A stretch of 64,000 nt of DNA from the NCBI GenBank assembly GCA_002104905.1, contig MCFE01000412.1, forward strand, positions 1-64,000. The letters run 5' to 3'. Below are positions 52,182 to 62,173 of this stretch, piece by piece. The first letter of the stretch is position 1, and the number at the start of each line of letters is the position of its first letter. Origin of the DNA: Basidiobolus meristosporus CBS 931.73 (taxonomy: Eukaryota > Basidiobolomycota > Basidiobolomycetes > Basidiobolales > Basidiobolaceae). The notes beneath the pieces were generated by a model. It did no database searches. It was not told the DNA's origin and saw nothing but the letters and a program-made list of their open reading frames with translations. The position numbers and the translations under genes are program-made.

Positions 52182-54125
52182 TCAATCGACAGGCCCTAAT
52201 CCTATCATGGTCCAAAAAGTATGCTTCTTAAGCCCTTCTTCCTCTGGAGCTTCACCCTCGGGGGCTCGCTTAACGTAGGAGTAGGTCACGAGCAACGGAA
52301 ACTAGATTAGATATTAGCTCGATTCAGGTTGAAGGAGTACTACAGCAGAGATACCGTCAATTCTGGGGTTTCTACTTTTGGTATGACCTCAAGTGATACG
52401 GTGACGGTATTGGCTTTTGACTCTTCAACTCCTACCAGATTAGTGGTCTCTGACGAGGTGGGTGTTTTCAAGATCTTGGATCCCCTTTTGTTCTCATCCT
52501 CCTCAATCTCCCACACATCTCTGTAGGCATCGACCGAGAATTGCGGGGCCAGCACGCTTATCTAATCGATATCATGAGTTGGGTAGTTAACCTTGAGTGT
52601 AGATGAGGCTGCCCCGACTTTGACTTACTTGCGCTTCATTGTCGTGCGTATTGACTGCGGTCGCGAGAGTAATGTCAATCTTGGTATATAGCGGATTCGT
52701 AAACTTCAAATGGATCTGTGTTGCAATATTGACGTGCAGGGCTGGTTGCTTGCTGAGGGTGATGATTGGGATATAATGGCTACAGGTGTGAGAATGAAAT
52801 TAATCCTGACGTATAGAGTGCTTGTTCATATATATATATATTTGTGTGTACGTACATTGCTGTAAACCGGATTTTGAATCTGGTAGAGTTCGCCTTTTGG
52901 TCTGGTTTAATGAGGATTTGACGACAAGTCTTGCATCTTTTGGATCTTTTAGTGCGCAAATGGATCCTTTGGGGGCGAAGCTTGCTATCGAGAAATATGA
53001 GCGATTACCAATGTGAGGAGTGCCTGGGTGTATTTACCAAACATCATACGGCTGGCTATTTAGTTGCTTGAGTCTCTGTTTCAAAGTGGAAACTACAATG
53101 TGACGGTTGAGTATCCCGATATGATGAAAACAAAGAACGAAATGAGCATTACTAGAGTTTGCCTCCGTAAGGTTTAGGAGCTCTTCGACTTGGCTCTTTT
53201 CAATCGGCAACTTCACCTCAGATTCATACGGCTCTGCCTGTATGACTGGCTGCGATAATTGACTCATATGAGATTTGTTGTAACCAGGTACTCCGGGTAT
53301 TGATAGTAATGATGATGGGAGTGAGGCATAAGTTGGCTGATTGATTCGGATAGTTTTCTCGAAATATTCCTTGAGATTTTCAAATTCCTGAACATCCGGA
53401 TTCTCATCCTCAGATTTTTGCATGACAACTAAAGGCTGGTTATGCATGACAGTTAGAGTTGTTGAATGTTGTGAGTAATTACCTGCTAGACCTGTCGGCT
53501 TTTCAAATGTTAGTTGGATTTCACGCGAGTCCCAGCGACAAACACCACAGCTTAGATAATAATTATTCTGACTCGGTGTGGTATCGGGACTAGTCGCTGC
53601 TCCACTTTCGTTGGCAACTACCGATAACGTATTCTCACATATTGGGCATTCGAAACAGTTTCTAGCACAGCTACAAACCAAAGCCGTTCCCGTTAGACAA
53701 GAGTTATTTTACCAAAGGAAGAGTAGTCTCGCTTACCGATTTTTCTCGTATTTTACAGAGGCCGTGGGAACCTCGAATAAACAATTGGGACAATAGTAGG
53801 AGACAATCTCTTCTTGCAGACAGCGAGTGCACTTCACCGACTCACACTGTTCACAATAATACAACTTGGATACTGGTAAGGTGATCAAATCAGCATTGTG
53901 CTCCTCGAATGTGAACTCCAGAGGGTCACTCGGAGTTTCGGTTTCTATATGGGCTTGAGCCGAGAGCTTTGGAGGTTCGGCTCGCTCATACCGTGCAGAG
54001 CCTCTACTAGGCGTATAGGGGCTGTCACGGGCTTGTAAAGTAATAGGCGTCCGTTTATATAGATCAGCGCATCCGCAGTGATAATGAACAAATGGTTGCG
54101 CACCGTTTGAGCGTGTACGGTACAT
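52182..54125 (-). CDS. dynactin subunit 4 (p62)
   Basis: p62 sits at the pointed end of the dynactin complex, which links dynein to cargo. Six minus-strand exons (54125-53737, 53670-53038, 52984-52856, 52779-52629, 52561-52355, 52301-52182) join in phase to 542 residues. The zinc-binding N-terminal domain reads LYYCEQCESVKCTRCLQEE, YYCPNCLFEVP, CARNCFECPICENTL and YLSCGVCRWDS, and a second Cys pair lies in KRSKRCKTCRQILIKP. The spliced FTAIHYIPIITLSK matches the family's NYIP motif. The last exon gives the C-terminal TYSYVKRAPEGEAP and HTFWTMIGLGPVD. Without the 52302-52354 intron the reading ends early at 52340; the final exon was added because its sequence fits the family C-terminus. Confidence 0.9.
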
Positions 54126-54287
54126 CGATGCTCCTTTACTGTAGTTGCTGGCAGGCCTTGATTTCCAAGTGGCTTGGTTTTGTGACAGTGATGCAGTCTA
54201 TAGAATCCAATAATCTGAATATCTCTGGGAGCTTGCCATTAGCCCCTGGATTCCCCTATCTTCAATTTGTCGTTGGCCATGCACCAA

Positions 54288-54303
54288 CCCTAACCCTAAC
54301 CCC
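54288..54303. repeat. short telomere-like CCCTAA tract
   Basis: CCCTAACCCTAACCCC is about two and a half units of the TTAGGG telomere repeat, inside ordinary gene-bearing sequence. Confidence 0.6.
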
Positions 54304-54485
54304 GAAGCGGGCTATTCTACGGGCGAGTTTAGCGATCTTCCGACGCAGTAAGAGATTAATGCGATCGCTACCCTGTAACCCCATATCAAACAGCTGCATA
54401 TCGAGACAAAAATGACCAATGTTGGCAATGCCGTGACATTGTATCGTAATGATGATAAAAGTACGGGAACGGAGCTCAAATCATT

Positions 54486-54683
54486 ATGTATCTCCCGTTA
54501 CTTGTACTCCTACCGGCAGTTTTAGCCTTTCCAGCAACACAGATGTTAGTGGAGGATGGTCGAGATGATATATTCGACCGGTTAGATATTGGAGAAAACC
54601 CAACCATACACATACCTTCACCAAAGGAGTTCATTCAACGTCTCGTCTTTTTCGGGACCTTTTTGGGGCCAGTAACGATGTAA
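54486..54683 (+). CDS. small predicted secreted protein, unrecognised
   Basis: A 65-codon reading begins with a clear signal peptide (MYLPLLVLLPAVLAFPA), probably cut after AFPA. The mature part is short and acidic (EDGRDDIFDRLDIGENP, then PSPKEFIQRLVFFGTFLGP). It has no cysteines. The final codons overlap a possible splice donor (ACGAT/GTAAGC), so the true C-terminus could lie in a further exon. The function is unknown. Confidence 0.5.
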   Translation: MYLPLLVLLPAVLAFPATQMLVEDGRDDIFDRLDIGENPTIHIPSPKEFIQRLVFFGTFLGPVTM

Positions 54684-54914
54684 GCTAGCTATAATGAACT
54701 AGACGACTGTATAAGATGGAATAAATTATTGTGTGAGCTGTGGATCACTAATGGTGAGTAAACCAATGTTTGAGAAGTATTCAGCTTTTGAAACGCATAA
54801 AGCGTGGCTTGGCTGATTCTATGTAATTATGAACAGTCAGATTGGTCCCCTGCTTGAATATATATTGGTTGAATCCGCATACATGGCATTTAATAGCATT
54901 CAACCATACCCAGT
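54684..54914. promoter_or_regulatory. upstream region of the BTB-protein gene
   Basis: AT-rich, with GAATATATATTGG near 54856, a possible TATA element about 55 bp before the next start. Nothing else is seen. Confidence 0.4.
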
Positions 54915-55934
54915 ATGAAATTGAACGAAGCGAAGTCTAAAAATCGACTCACTTCAGATATTGAACTTCGATGTGACCAGCCATTACCGGCTTTACCCTG
55001 TAGTACTCCCATCCTCACTCCTGGGAGTTACTCACTGGAGCCAGGCTTCCGAGTAGACTTTTCCTGCTATTTTCAGACCACCTTGTTTGCGGACGCATTC
55101 ATATTGCATCCCAATACTTCTGAATTAATCCCAGTGCATCGCATACTACTTGCTACACAGTCAGGATACTTCGAGCGCGCGTTTCGGGATATGGAAAATA
55201 ACGGTCTTGGATACTCTGAAGATGGTAAACTCATGGTCGGGGTACCCATTGTGGACGATCATAAAGATTGCTTACGAACGGTTGTGGGGTTTATGTACAG
55301 CCAACGTATTACAGTGTCGGCGCAATCTATCGTGCCCTGCTTAGCGGTCGGGGAAATCCTCGAAATACCGACACTGATCCAAATCCTGATGCAACATCTG
55401 AATACTTCCTTGCTGCCAGGACGAGTATTTCGAGTTTTACGGGAAGCGACTGAATATCATTTACCTCAGAGTTATATTGACCATTGCTTTGCTGTGATCA
55501 TCCGATACTATACCATCGATGAAATCCTACAAAATTTGGATGACATCTACGTTTTACCAGAGACTACTTTCATGGGCTTCATTGAGATTCTCAAGAAGGC
55601 TTCACCCCTTGATCGTATACAGTTTATATCTGGTTATGTCAGGCACCAAACTGAAGATTGGGACGAGATGATATCCTTAGGGGAAAGATTATTCCGCTCG
55701 GTCGATTTCTCTGAATGTGATACTGAAACTTTGGAAAAAATATTTCAGCTACCTGGCATCCCCAGAGAGAGGGTTGTTGAAACAATGCTGAAGAAGCTGA
55801 AAGTTGACCGACCACTCGCCGAAAGTCCCAAGAAACAACATCCAGTGACAAACTCTAGCTGGAAAAAAATCAAAGCAATGAAAATCTGGAAAGGTAAAGT
55901 AAAGCCTACCTCTTTATACTTGAACTCGTTTTAA
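54915..55934 (+). CDS. BTB/POZ-domain protein
   Basis: A 339-residue, intronless protein. Residues about 55-165 form a BTB/POZ fold: LFADAFILHP, VHRILLATQSGYFERAFRDM (the H-x-x-L-L-A-x-S-x-Y-F core), then the strand/helix block CLRTVVGFMYSQRITVSAQS and LAVGEILEIPTLIQIL. The following part resembles a BACK domain (LREATEYHLPQSYIDHCFAV, ILQNLDDIYVLPETTF). The C-terminal 50 residues are basic. BTB proteins usually dimerise or act as Cullin-3 substrate adaptors; the specific role is not known. No Kelch or zinc-finger partner domain is present. Confidence 0.8.
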   Translation: MKLNEAKSKNRLTSDIELRCDQPLPALPCSTPILTPGSYSLEPGFRVDFSCYFQTTLFADAFILHPNTSELIPVHRILLATQSGYFERAFRDMENNGLGYSEDGKLMVGVPIVDDHKDCLRTVVGFMYSQRITVSAQSIVPCLAVGEILEIPTLIQILMQHLNTSLLPGRVFRVLREATEYHLPQSYIDHCFAVIIRYYTIDEILQNLDDIYVLPETTFMGFIEILKKASPLDRIQFISGYVRHQTEDWDEMISLGERLFRSVDFSECDTETLEKIFQLPGIPRERVVETMLKKLKVDRPLAESPKKQHPVTNSSWKKIKAMKIWKGKVKPTSLYLNSF

Positions 55935-56116
55935 TAGTCTGCTCTAGCCATTCCTAATCATACCCAGCATGCACCAACACTGCAATCAAATCCAAACTCC
56001 ACTAGACATTTTGCACAATGATCTTATAGATTGAAAAGTAGTGTGGTTTATTTGTTCATTTCTTTCCTTTCTTACTGAGTCTATTGTAAATAAATATTCT
56101 TACATTAAATAGAGGG

Positions 56117-57130
56117 CTATCTGATTAGAATTAGCGCAAAGATTCCTACGGCGCTGTACAATGAAGGGTTCAAAATACTGGCAGATGAGGGCTTCACTAG
56201 AGCCGAGTTGCTGCAGAGGTTCTCATTGCTTTCCTGTCCGGTGATCTCCGTGTTATAAGCGCTGAGTTTCACCGGAGCTGTCAGATTCATGTTCCCGCTC
56301 TTCAGCACCCCCATGAAGTCTGACACTCTGTCCGCAGAGGCGGGCCACACATTGTCCGGGAAGCAACACAACATCTTCCTGCGGATAGTGAGGAACCGCT
56401 CCAGGTACAATGCCTCATTCTGGTCAGCTAGTGGACCGGTCATGGCGATGATCGTTTTCAGACTGAGCCCGTCATCCGCCTCCCAGCCATGCTGCACGGC
56501 GGTATCATAGAAGATCGAGCGGCCGAGCACACTCCGCACCCCAACCTGTGCTGCCAGCTCCATGGCCGGGAGGAAGTAGATGAAGTCACTCACGTCGTCT
56601 TGGGCCTTCCGGAATGCCACCTGACACGACTCCTTCTTCCATACATCAGGGAACCCGCCCAGCTGACTCACGTCCCCTTTTGGCACCGAGCAGCTGGTGG
56701 AGCTGGCGAGTCTGTTCAACTCAGGAAGGTACTTGCCGAAGCCGGTCTCACCCACGCGTTTCTGGTACTCCGTGACCAAGGTGTAGAGATCTCCAGTGCC
56801 GGTGGTGAATCCCACACTCCCGCACGTGAACCCACGGCCATCCCCAATATTCTCGCAGAAGTTGTAGTTGATTGTCTTTGTGGCATGTTCGAACACATTC
56901 GTGACGATCAGAGCGATTTTCTTTGACTCGGGGGCCATCTGGTACGCTGCCGAGACCTCTTGTGGGTTGGTCGGGAGCTTTGGAGCGCAAGATGACTGCG
57001 CAGTTACTGGGAACTTGAAGATCCCGCAGTTAGCCGGGATGATGGAGAAATCACCTTGACAATAAGGGAAAGCATCTTGTGCCATAACATATGAGAGACT
57101 GAAAAGTAAAGAAACAGTAATGTGTAGCAT
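56117..57130 (-). CDS. GH46 chitosanase, copy A
   Basis: GH46 enzymes cut chitosan (deacetylated chitin) with inversion. The 337-residue reading has a signal peptide (MLHITVSLLFSLSYVMA), then QDAFPYCQGDFSIIPANC. Motifs of the family are VFEHATKTINYNFCENIGDG, with Glu about 81 and Asp about 97 in the places of the catalytic pair; FTTGTGDLYTLVTEYQ; FYDTAVQHGWEADDG; YLERFLTIRRKM; and ADRVSDFMGVLKSGNMNL. The C-terminus is Ser/Pro-rich and hydrophobic (LNPSLYSAVGIFALILIR), which looks like a GPI-anchor or membrane tail and would place the enzyme at the cell wall. The gene is intronless and of bacterial type, so an old transfer from bacteria is likely. It faces away from copy B, with 485 bp between starts. 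Confidence 0.88.
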   Translation of the reverse strand: MLHITVSLLFSLSYVMAQDAFPYCQGDFSIIPANCGIFKFPVTAQSSCAPKLPTNPQEVSAAYQMAPESKKIALIVTNVFEHATKTINYNFCENIGDGRGFTCGSVGFTTGTGDLYTLVTEYQKRVGETGFGKYLPELNRLASSTSCSVPKGDVSQLGGFPDVWKKESCQVAFRKAQDDVSDFIYFLPAMELAAQVGVRSVLGRSIFYDTAVQHGWEADDGLSLKTIIAMTGPLADQNEALYLERFLTIRRKMLCCFPDNVWPASADRVSDFMGVLKSGNMNLTAPVKLSAYNTEITGQESNENLCSNSALVKPSSASILNPSLYSAVGIFALILIR

Positions 57131-57615
57131 AATAGTAAAACAAGTGACTTGTGCTTTGAAAGATGGGCTTGGCAGGACTTTATAACACCTTCAAACGACT
57201 CTATGCCAATGCTTCGATCCATAAATTACCGAGGCTTCTCATTAAAATCTCCACCGTTAATCATTTCATGATTACCCGGCTTTAAGGGGTGCTTCCAGGC
57301 TGCTTTTATTCCGAAATTCAAATTTTATGGACTGATCGCAGTAATATCATTTTAAGATGATGTATGATGGCGATATTTAGAATTTCTGGTCTTATTCTCC
57401 TAGAACTTCAATTATGCATAAACGGATGGAGAATATAGCTCCACAGTAAGATGTCACCTGGAGGTATGCCGCCAATCGAACATAAAAATCAGCGCGAACC
57501 GTCAGAATAAGCTACATAGGAGTGCTTGGCATAGCATCGAGCCCTAGAAAGTGTCCGTAACTTTCCAATGTTATAAATAACACATACTCGCTATTAGTGT
57601 GAGTTATCATTGAAA
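57131..57615. promoter_or_regulatory. divergent promoter region of the chitosanase pair
   Basis: TTATAAAG (minus reading) lies about 50 bp upstream of copy A, near 57180. TTATAAATAA at 57571-57580 lies about 36-45 bp upstream of copy B. The two halves are not obvious inverted copies of each other, although the coding regions are nearly identical. Confidence 0.6.
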
Positions 57616-58644
57616 ATGTTATATTTCGTAATTGGCCTTTATGTCTTGAGCTCATTTTCAAACGCACAGGATGCGTTCCCTTATTGCCAGGGTGATTTCT
57701 CCATCATCCCGGCTAACTGCGGGATCTTCAAGTTCCCAGTAACTGCGCAGTCATCTTGCGCTCCAAAGCTCCCGACCAACCCACAAGAGGTCTCGGCAGC
57801 GTACCAGATGGCCCCCGAGTCAAAGAAAATCGCTCTGATCGTCACGAATGTGTTCGAACATGCCACAAAGACAATCAACTACAACTTCTGCGAGAATATT
57901 GGGGATGGCCGTGGGTTCACGTGCGGGAGTGTGGGATTCACCACCGGCACTGGAGATCTCTACACCTTGGTCACGGAGTACCAGAAACGCGTGGGTGAGA
58001 CCGGCTTCGGCAAGTACCTTCCTGAGTTGAACAGACTCGCCAGCTCCACCAGCTGCTCGGTGCCAAAAGGGGACGTGAGTCAGCTGGGCGGGTTCCCTGA
58101 TGTATGGAAGAAGGAGTCGTGTCAGGTGGCATTCCGGAAGGCCCAAGACGACGTGAGTGACTTCATCTACTTCCTCCCGGCCATGGAGCTGGCAGCACAG
58201 GTTGGGGTGCGGAGTGTGCTCGGCCGCTCGATCTTCTATGATACTGCCGTGCAACATGGCTGGGAGGCGGATGACGGGCTCAGTCTGAAAACGATCATCG
58301 CCATGACCGGTCCACTTGCTGACCAGAATGAGGCATTGTACCTGGAGCGGTTCCTCACTATCCGCAGGAAGATGTTGTGTTGCTTCCCGGACAATGTGTG
58401 GCCCGCCTCTGCGGACAGAGTGTCAGACTTCATGGGGGTGCTGAAGAGCGGGAACATGAATCTGACAGCTCCGGTGAAACTCAGCGCTTATAACACGGAG
58501 ATCACCGGACAGGAAAGCAATGAGAACCTCTGCAGCAACTCGGCTCTATCTAAGCCATCCTCAGCAAATGTAAATATGCCCAGCTTATCGATTGGAATTG
58601 CTGTAATTCTAGTTTTGCACAAGGGCAAACTGATCCACTACTGA
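57616..58644 (+). CDS. GH46 chitosanase, copy B
   Basis: From ATG 57616 the reading has 342 residues. The signal peptide MLYFVIGLYVLSSFSNA differs from copy A. From QDAFPYC to SNSAL, about 300 residues, the protein sequence is the same as copy A. The tail differs again (KPSSANVNMPSLSIGIAVILVLHK and beyond), being hydrophobic and then basic, so a GPI signal is less clear than in copy A. At the DNA level the shared stretch shows only scattered silent differences, for example near 58243-58257. The catalytic Glu and Asp are kept. Both copies are therefore probably active, with different targeting or anchoring. Confidence 0.88.
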   Translation: MLYFVIGLYVLSSFSNAQDAFPYCQGDFSIIPANCGIFKFPVTAQSSCAPKLPTNPQEVSAAYQMAPESKKIALIVTNVFEHATKTINYNFCENIGDGRGFTCGSVGFTTGTGDLYTLVTEYQKRVGETGFGKYLPELNRLASSTSCSVPKGDVSQLGGFPDVWKKESCQVAFRKAQDDVSDFIYFLPAMELAAQVGVRSVLGRSIFYDTAVQHGWEADDGLSLKTIIAMTGPLADQNEALYLERFLTIRRKMLCCFPDNVWPASADRVSDFMGVLKSGNMNLTAPVKLSAYNTEITGQESNENLCSNSALSKPSSANVNMPSLSIGIAVILVLHKGKLIHY

Positions 58645-58870
58645 GCAAACAGCTGGCCATTTATTTATTCAAGTATCACTTCTCGAAAACTAGACCATAG
58701 TATGATTGCATCATGTACATTATAGGTATGTGAATTGCACTTTACAGACTATAGTATAGGCACTCACTTTGATATGTAAAATTGCCAAGATTAATTGAAA
58801 TAAATTGAAATGATTGTTTTATATGATGGAATGTATACAAAATTCAGCAAATGAAAGCAGGAAATACAAT

Positions 58871-59857
58871 TTACATTTTGGAGTCAGTATTGACAAAGTC
58901 GATTCCTTTCTTGATGCTACCCTTCAATTCAACAACGCATGCCTCGAGCAATTTCTTTTCATAATCGGAAAGTTGCCCAACGGGGTGGACTTTTTGAACT
59001 CCATCTGGGCCAAGCTCTACATTGGTAGCAAAGTAATCACATCCTGTTAGAGCCTTGATATCATTGCTAGGGTCAGATAAGAGATCAACGTAAGTTGGCT
59101 CGATAATGCCTGACTTTCCTCCAACACTGGCCTCAAGGATATGGATGGCGAAACGCGCTCCAGCATAGGCCATACTCAAAGTGGCTGATCCAGCCCCATC
59201 CTTAGCCTTGACCACTTCATCGCCACCAAACTGAATGCGATGTGTCAAGGCATCAATTTGCTCTTGGGTAAACTTCTCTTTCATGGAGAGTTGAGAGAGG
59301 AGAGGAATAATAGTTGCACCAGAGTGACCACCAATGACAGTCACCCGAGTGTCGACAGGGTTGAGCTCAGCACTCACCTCGGAGACAAAGCGGGAAGCAC
59401 GGACAACATCCAATGTCGAGACACCGAACAGGCGCTTGGGGTCATACACACCAGCCTTCTTGAACACCTCGGCAACAATGGGAACAGTCGAGTTGACGGG
59501 GTTGGAGATGATCAACATGAATGCCTTGGGGCAGTACTTGGAAGCAGCAGTGGCCAGGTCACGAACAATACCAGCATTGATCTTGAAGAGGTCATCACGA
59601 GTCATGCCAGGCTTTCTGGGAACTCCGGCAGGGATAACAACCACATGGGCGTCGATGAGAGCATCCTTCAGGTTGTCGGAGCCAAGGTGAGCGGTGACCT
59701 TGGAAGGGGTGTTGATATGAGAGAGGTCAGCAGCGACTCCGGGAACGTTGACGAGGTCGTATAGAGCAAGGTGAGAGATGAGAGTGTTCTGCTTGAGAAG
59801 GAGGGAGAGTGGTTGACCAATACCACCAGCAGCACCGAGAACAGCAACCTTGACCAT
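58871..59857 (-). CDS. malate dehydrogenase A, PTS1-like C-terminus
   Basis: NAD-dependent oxidation of malate to oxaloacetate. The 328-residue, intronless reading begins [20 protein letters not shown] with the Rossmann GxxGxxG loop at the very start, so there is no mitochondrial presequence. Substrate-binding and catalytic motifs are intact: [37 protein letters not shown] and [14 protein letters not shown], with the catalytic His. It ends [12 protein letters not shown] is an accepted variant of the peroxisomal PTS1 signal. A TATA box (59931-59940, CTATAAATAT on the minus strand) lies about 75 bp upstream of the start. It is nearly identical to copy B except in the last third and the C-terminus, and both share their first 36 bp upstream of the ATG. 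Confidence 0.93.
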   Translation of the reverse strand: MVKVAVLGAAGGIGQPLSLLLKQNTLISHLALYDLVNVPGVAADLSHINTPSKVTAHLGSDNLKDALIDAHVVVIPAGVPRKPGMTRDDLFKINAGIVRDLATAASKYCPKAFMLIISNPVNSTVPIVAEVFKKAGVYDPKRLFGVSTLDVVRASRFVSEVSAELNPVDTRVTVIGGHSGATIIPLLSQLSMKEKFTQEQIDALTHRIQFGGDEVVKAKDGAGSATLSMAYAGARFAIHILEASVGGKSGIIEPTYVDLLSDPSNDIKALTGCDYFATNVELGPDGVQKVHPVGQLSDYEKKLLEACVVELKGSIKKGIDFVNTDSKM

Positions 59858-59947
59858 GTTAAGAAAGTAAAGTGGAGTTGAGAATAAGCAAAAGCTGACA
59901 CTTAATACTGAATTCGACTCGGTGATTCGAATATTTATAGGCCACAA

Positions 59948-60558
59948 GTTGTCAAGGTTGGGGAGCCTTCGAAAACGTAATCACAAATGGCCAGTCCCAA
60001 AATTCGTTATGTGTGACCGCCAGCAAATCCGCCCTACCCTAACCCAGTGGCAATCTCCACCAAACACTATTTATTAGCCCGAATTTAGCTATTGATTCAG
60101 AATTCAGCGGTTCAATTCATTTCGATATTGTCAGAATATGGTAACTATTTAAACAGTTGATTGAGTAAGGCCTAGAAACTGTCTCCAACATTCAATTCCT
60201 TTTGCAGTTCAAAGGCCTGGAGGTACTGCGCCTAAGCCTCAAATGATAACCAAGAGTCTCCAGGTCTGTAGTCTTTCATGTGATATGTCAGTTAACGATT
60301 GACAGTTCAGCTAGCAATGACCATAGAACCTGGTTCTTTCTCGTTGCTACTTGAAGCCCCATTCAACGATGAAATCACGTGCATCGGCTCAGTAACAAAT
60401 GGATTTCAGGTACCCACAACGTGGGGCTAGAATCAACGGACTTCTTAATCATGCAATTCTTCCAATGGGCCAGAATATGATGAATATTTGGATGCAATTT
60501 ATTGTTGATGACGTAATGAAAATGATGAAATGCAGTATTTAGGTGAAGAAATAATCAG
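59948..60558. other. intergenic region between MDH copies A and B
   Basis: A 611-bp AT-rich stretch with no gene. It includes CTACCCTAACCCAG near 60031. It holds the distal promoter of copy A and the 3' flank of copy B. Confidence 0.45.
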
Positions 60559-61542
60559 TTACGCGTGAATAAAATCAACTCCGCTCTTCACGTTCGCTTT
60601 GAGTTGAGGGATGGCCTGTGCAAGTATACCCTTTTCAAACTCAGAGAGCTGTCCAATAGGGTGGATCTTGTGAACGCCATCTACACCAAGCTCTACATTG
60701 GTAGCAAAGTACTCGCATCCTTGGGTTTCATCCTTTACGATCTGGCCACCTTCCGACTCGGAAGAAAGATCGACATAAGTAGGTTCAACAATGCCAGTTT
60801 TTCCTCCAACGCTGGCCTCAAGGATATGGATGGCGAAGCGCGCTCCGGCATAGGCCATACTCAAAGTGGCTGATCCAGCCCCATCCTTAGCCTTGACCAC
60901 TTCATCGCCACCAAACTGAATACGGTGCGTCAGAGTCTCGATCTGCTCTTGGGTCAATTTCTCTTTCATGGAGAGTTGAGAGAGGAGAGGAATAATAGTA
61001 GTACCAGAGTGACCACCAATGACAGTCACCCGAGTGTCGACAGGGTTGAGCTCAGCGCTCACCTCGGAGACAAAGCGGGAAGCACGGACAACATCCAATG
61101 TCGAGACACCGAACAGGCGCTTGGGGTCATACACACCAGCCTTCTTGAACACCTCGGCAACAATGGGAACAGTCGAGTTGACAGGGTTGGAGATGATCAA
61201 CATGAATGCCTTGGGGCAGTACTTGGAAGCAGCAGTGGCCAGGTCACGAACAATACCAGCATTGATCTTGAAGAGGTCATCACGAGTCATGCCAGGCTTT
61301 CTGGGAACTCCGGCAGGGATAACAACCACATGGGCGTCGACGAGAGCATCCTTCAGGTTGTCGGAGCCAAGGTGAGCGGTGACCTTGGAAGGGGTGTTGA
61401 TATGGGAGAGGTCAGCAGCGACTCCGGGAACGTTGACGAGGTCGTATAGAGCAAGGTGAGAGATGAGAGTGTTCTGCTTGAGAAGGAGGGAGAGTGGTTG
61501 ACCAATACCACCAGCAGCACCGAGAACAGCAACCTTGACCAT
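60559..61542 (-). CDS. malate dehydrogenase B, cytosolic type
   Basis: A 327-residue, intronless paralogue of copy A. The first 225 or so residues are almost the same, including [26 protein letters not shown] and the His motif [14 protein letters not shown]. The C-terminal third diverges ([20 protein letters not shown]) and the end is SGVDFIHA, with no PTS1 and no presequence, so the cytosol is expected. TATATAAG (minus reading of 61608-61615) lies about 66-73 bp upstream. It was probably made by tandem duplication with copy A and partly homogenised since. Confidence 0.92.
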   Translation of the reverse strand: MVKVAVLGAAGGIGQPLSLLLKQNTLISHLALYDLVNVPGVAADLSHINTPSKVTAHLGSDNLKDALVDAHVVVIPAGVPRKPGMTRDDLFKINAGIVRDLATAASKYCPKAFMLIISNPVNSTVPIVAEVFKKAGVYDPKRLFGVSTLDVVRASRFVSEVSAELNPVDTRVTVIGGHSGTTIIPLLSQLSMKEKLTQEQIETLTHRIQFGGDEVVKAKDGAGSATLSMAYAGARFAIHILEASVGGKTGIVEPTYVDLSSESEGGQIVKDETQGCEYFATNVELGVDGVHKIHPIGQLSEFEKGILAQAIPQLKANVKSGVDFIHA

Positions 61543-62173
61543 GTTAAGAAAGTAAAGTGGAGTTGAGAATAAGCAAATGTTGAGTAATACAAAGTTCGGG
61601 CCGCCGGCTTATATATTGTAATTGGGCACCATTTCCGGTAAAGCTACAAAATAAAGCCTAATTAGGAATCACTTGGATGTCTCGGATAGAATCAGCCATA
61701 GTTTATTTCGAAAGAAACCTGCACACTTGTCCATCCAATGATGTGCTTATTTACCCTTTTATGGAGCCCCACTATAACACATAAATGTGCAAACCATCGG
61801 TAATTTACCCACTTGCTTCCCACGCTCAATATAGAAGTGGCTTAGATGGCAAAACAATCGAAGGACCAAGACACTAAATATCGCCCGCCATTGTAAACCA
61901 GCTTCCAGACCCAGGAAACTCCACTTCGCGTTCTAACGAAACATGTGCTCGAGGGTTTGTGAATCAGGTTGGAATGATGATTGGGATTTCCGTCCAAATG
62001 TACTTGCATCTTTCTGACTAAATAGATCACGCACAACTGATCTATCCACTAGTCTGGTGAGTTAATGACGTGACATAATGTGTGAATTATTGTGAAACTA
62101 AGATTGCCTTTAAAATACCGCCTGCCATCCCAATTCTCACTACCGATTCCCACTCTATACGTTTGTTCCTCAC
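61543..62173. promoter_or_regulatory. divergent region between MDH copies B and C
   Basis: A 631-bp gap. The TATA box of copy B is at 61608-61615. The plus side has no clear TATA close to 62174, although TTTAAAATAC lies at about 62108. No gene is seen. Confidence 0.5.

Noticed and set aside
54288-54303. Telomere end or internal telomere array
   Set aside because: Only about two and a half CCCTAA units are present, between ordinary genes on both sides. Similar short runs occur near 60031 and 26265 by composition.
56489-58257. 145-codon frames antisense to both chitosanases
   Set aside because: They are present in both only because the coding regions are nearly identical inverted copies.
59240-61449. 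174-codon plus-strand frame found opposite both MDH A and MDH B
   Set aside because: Its apparent conservation follows from the near identity of the two MDH copies. No start context or domain supports a gene.
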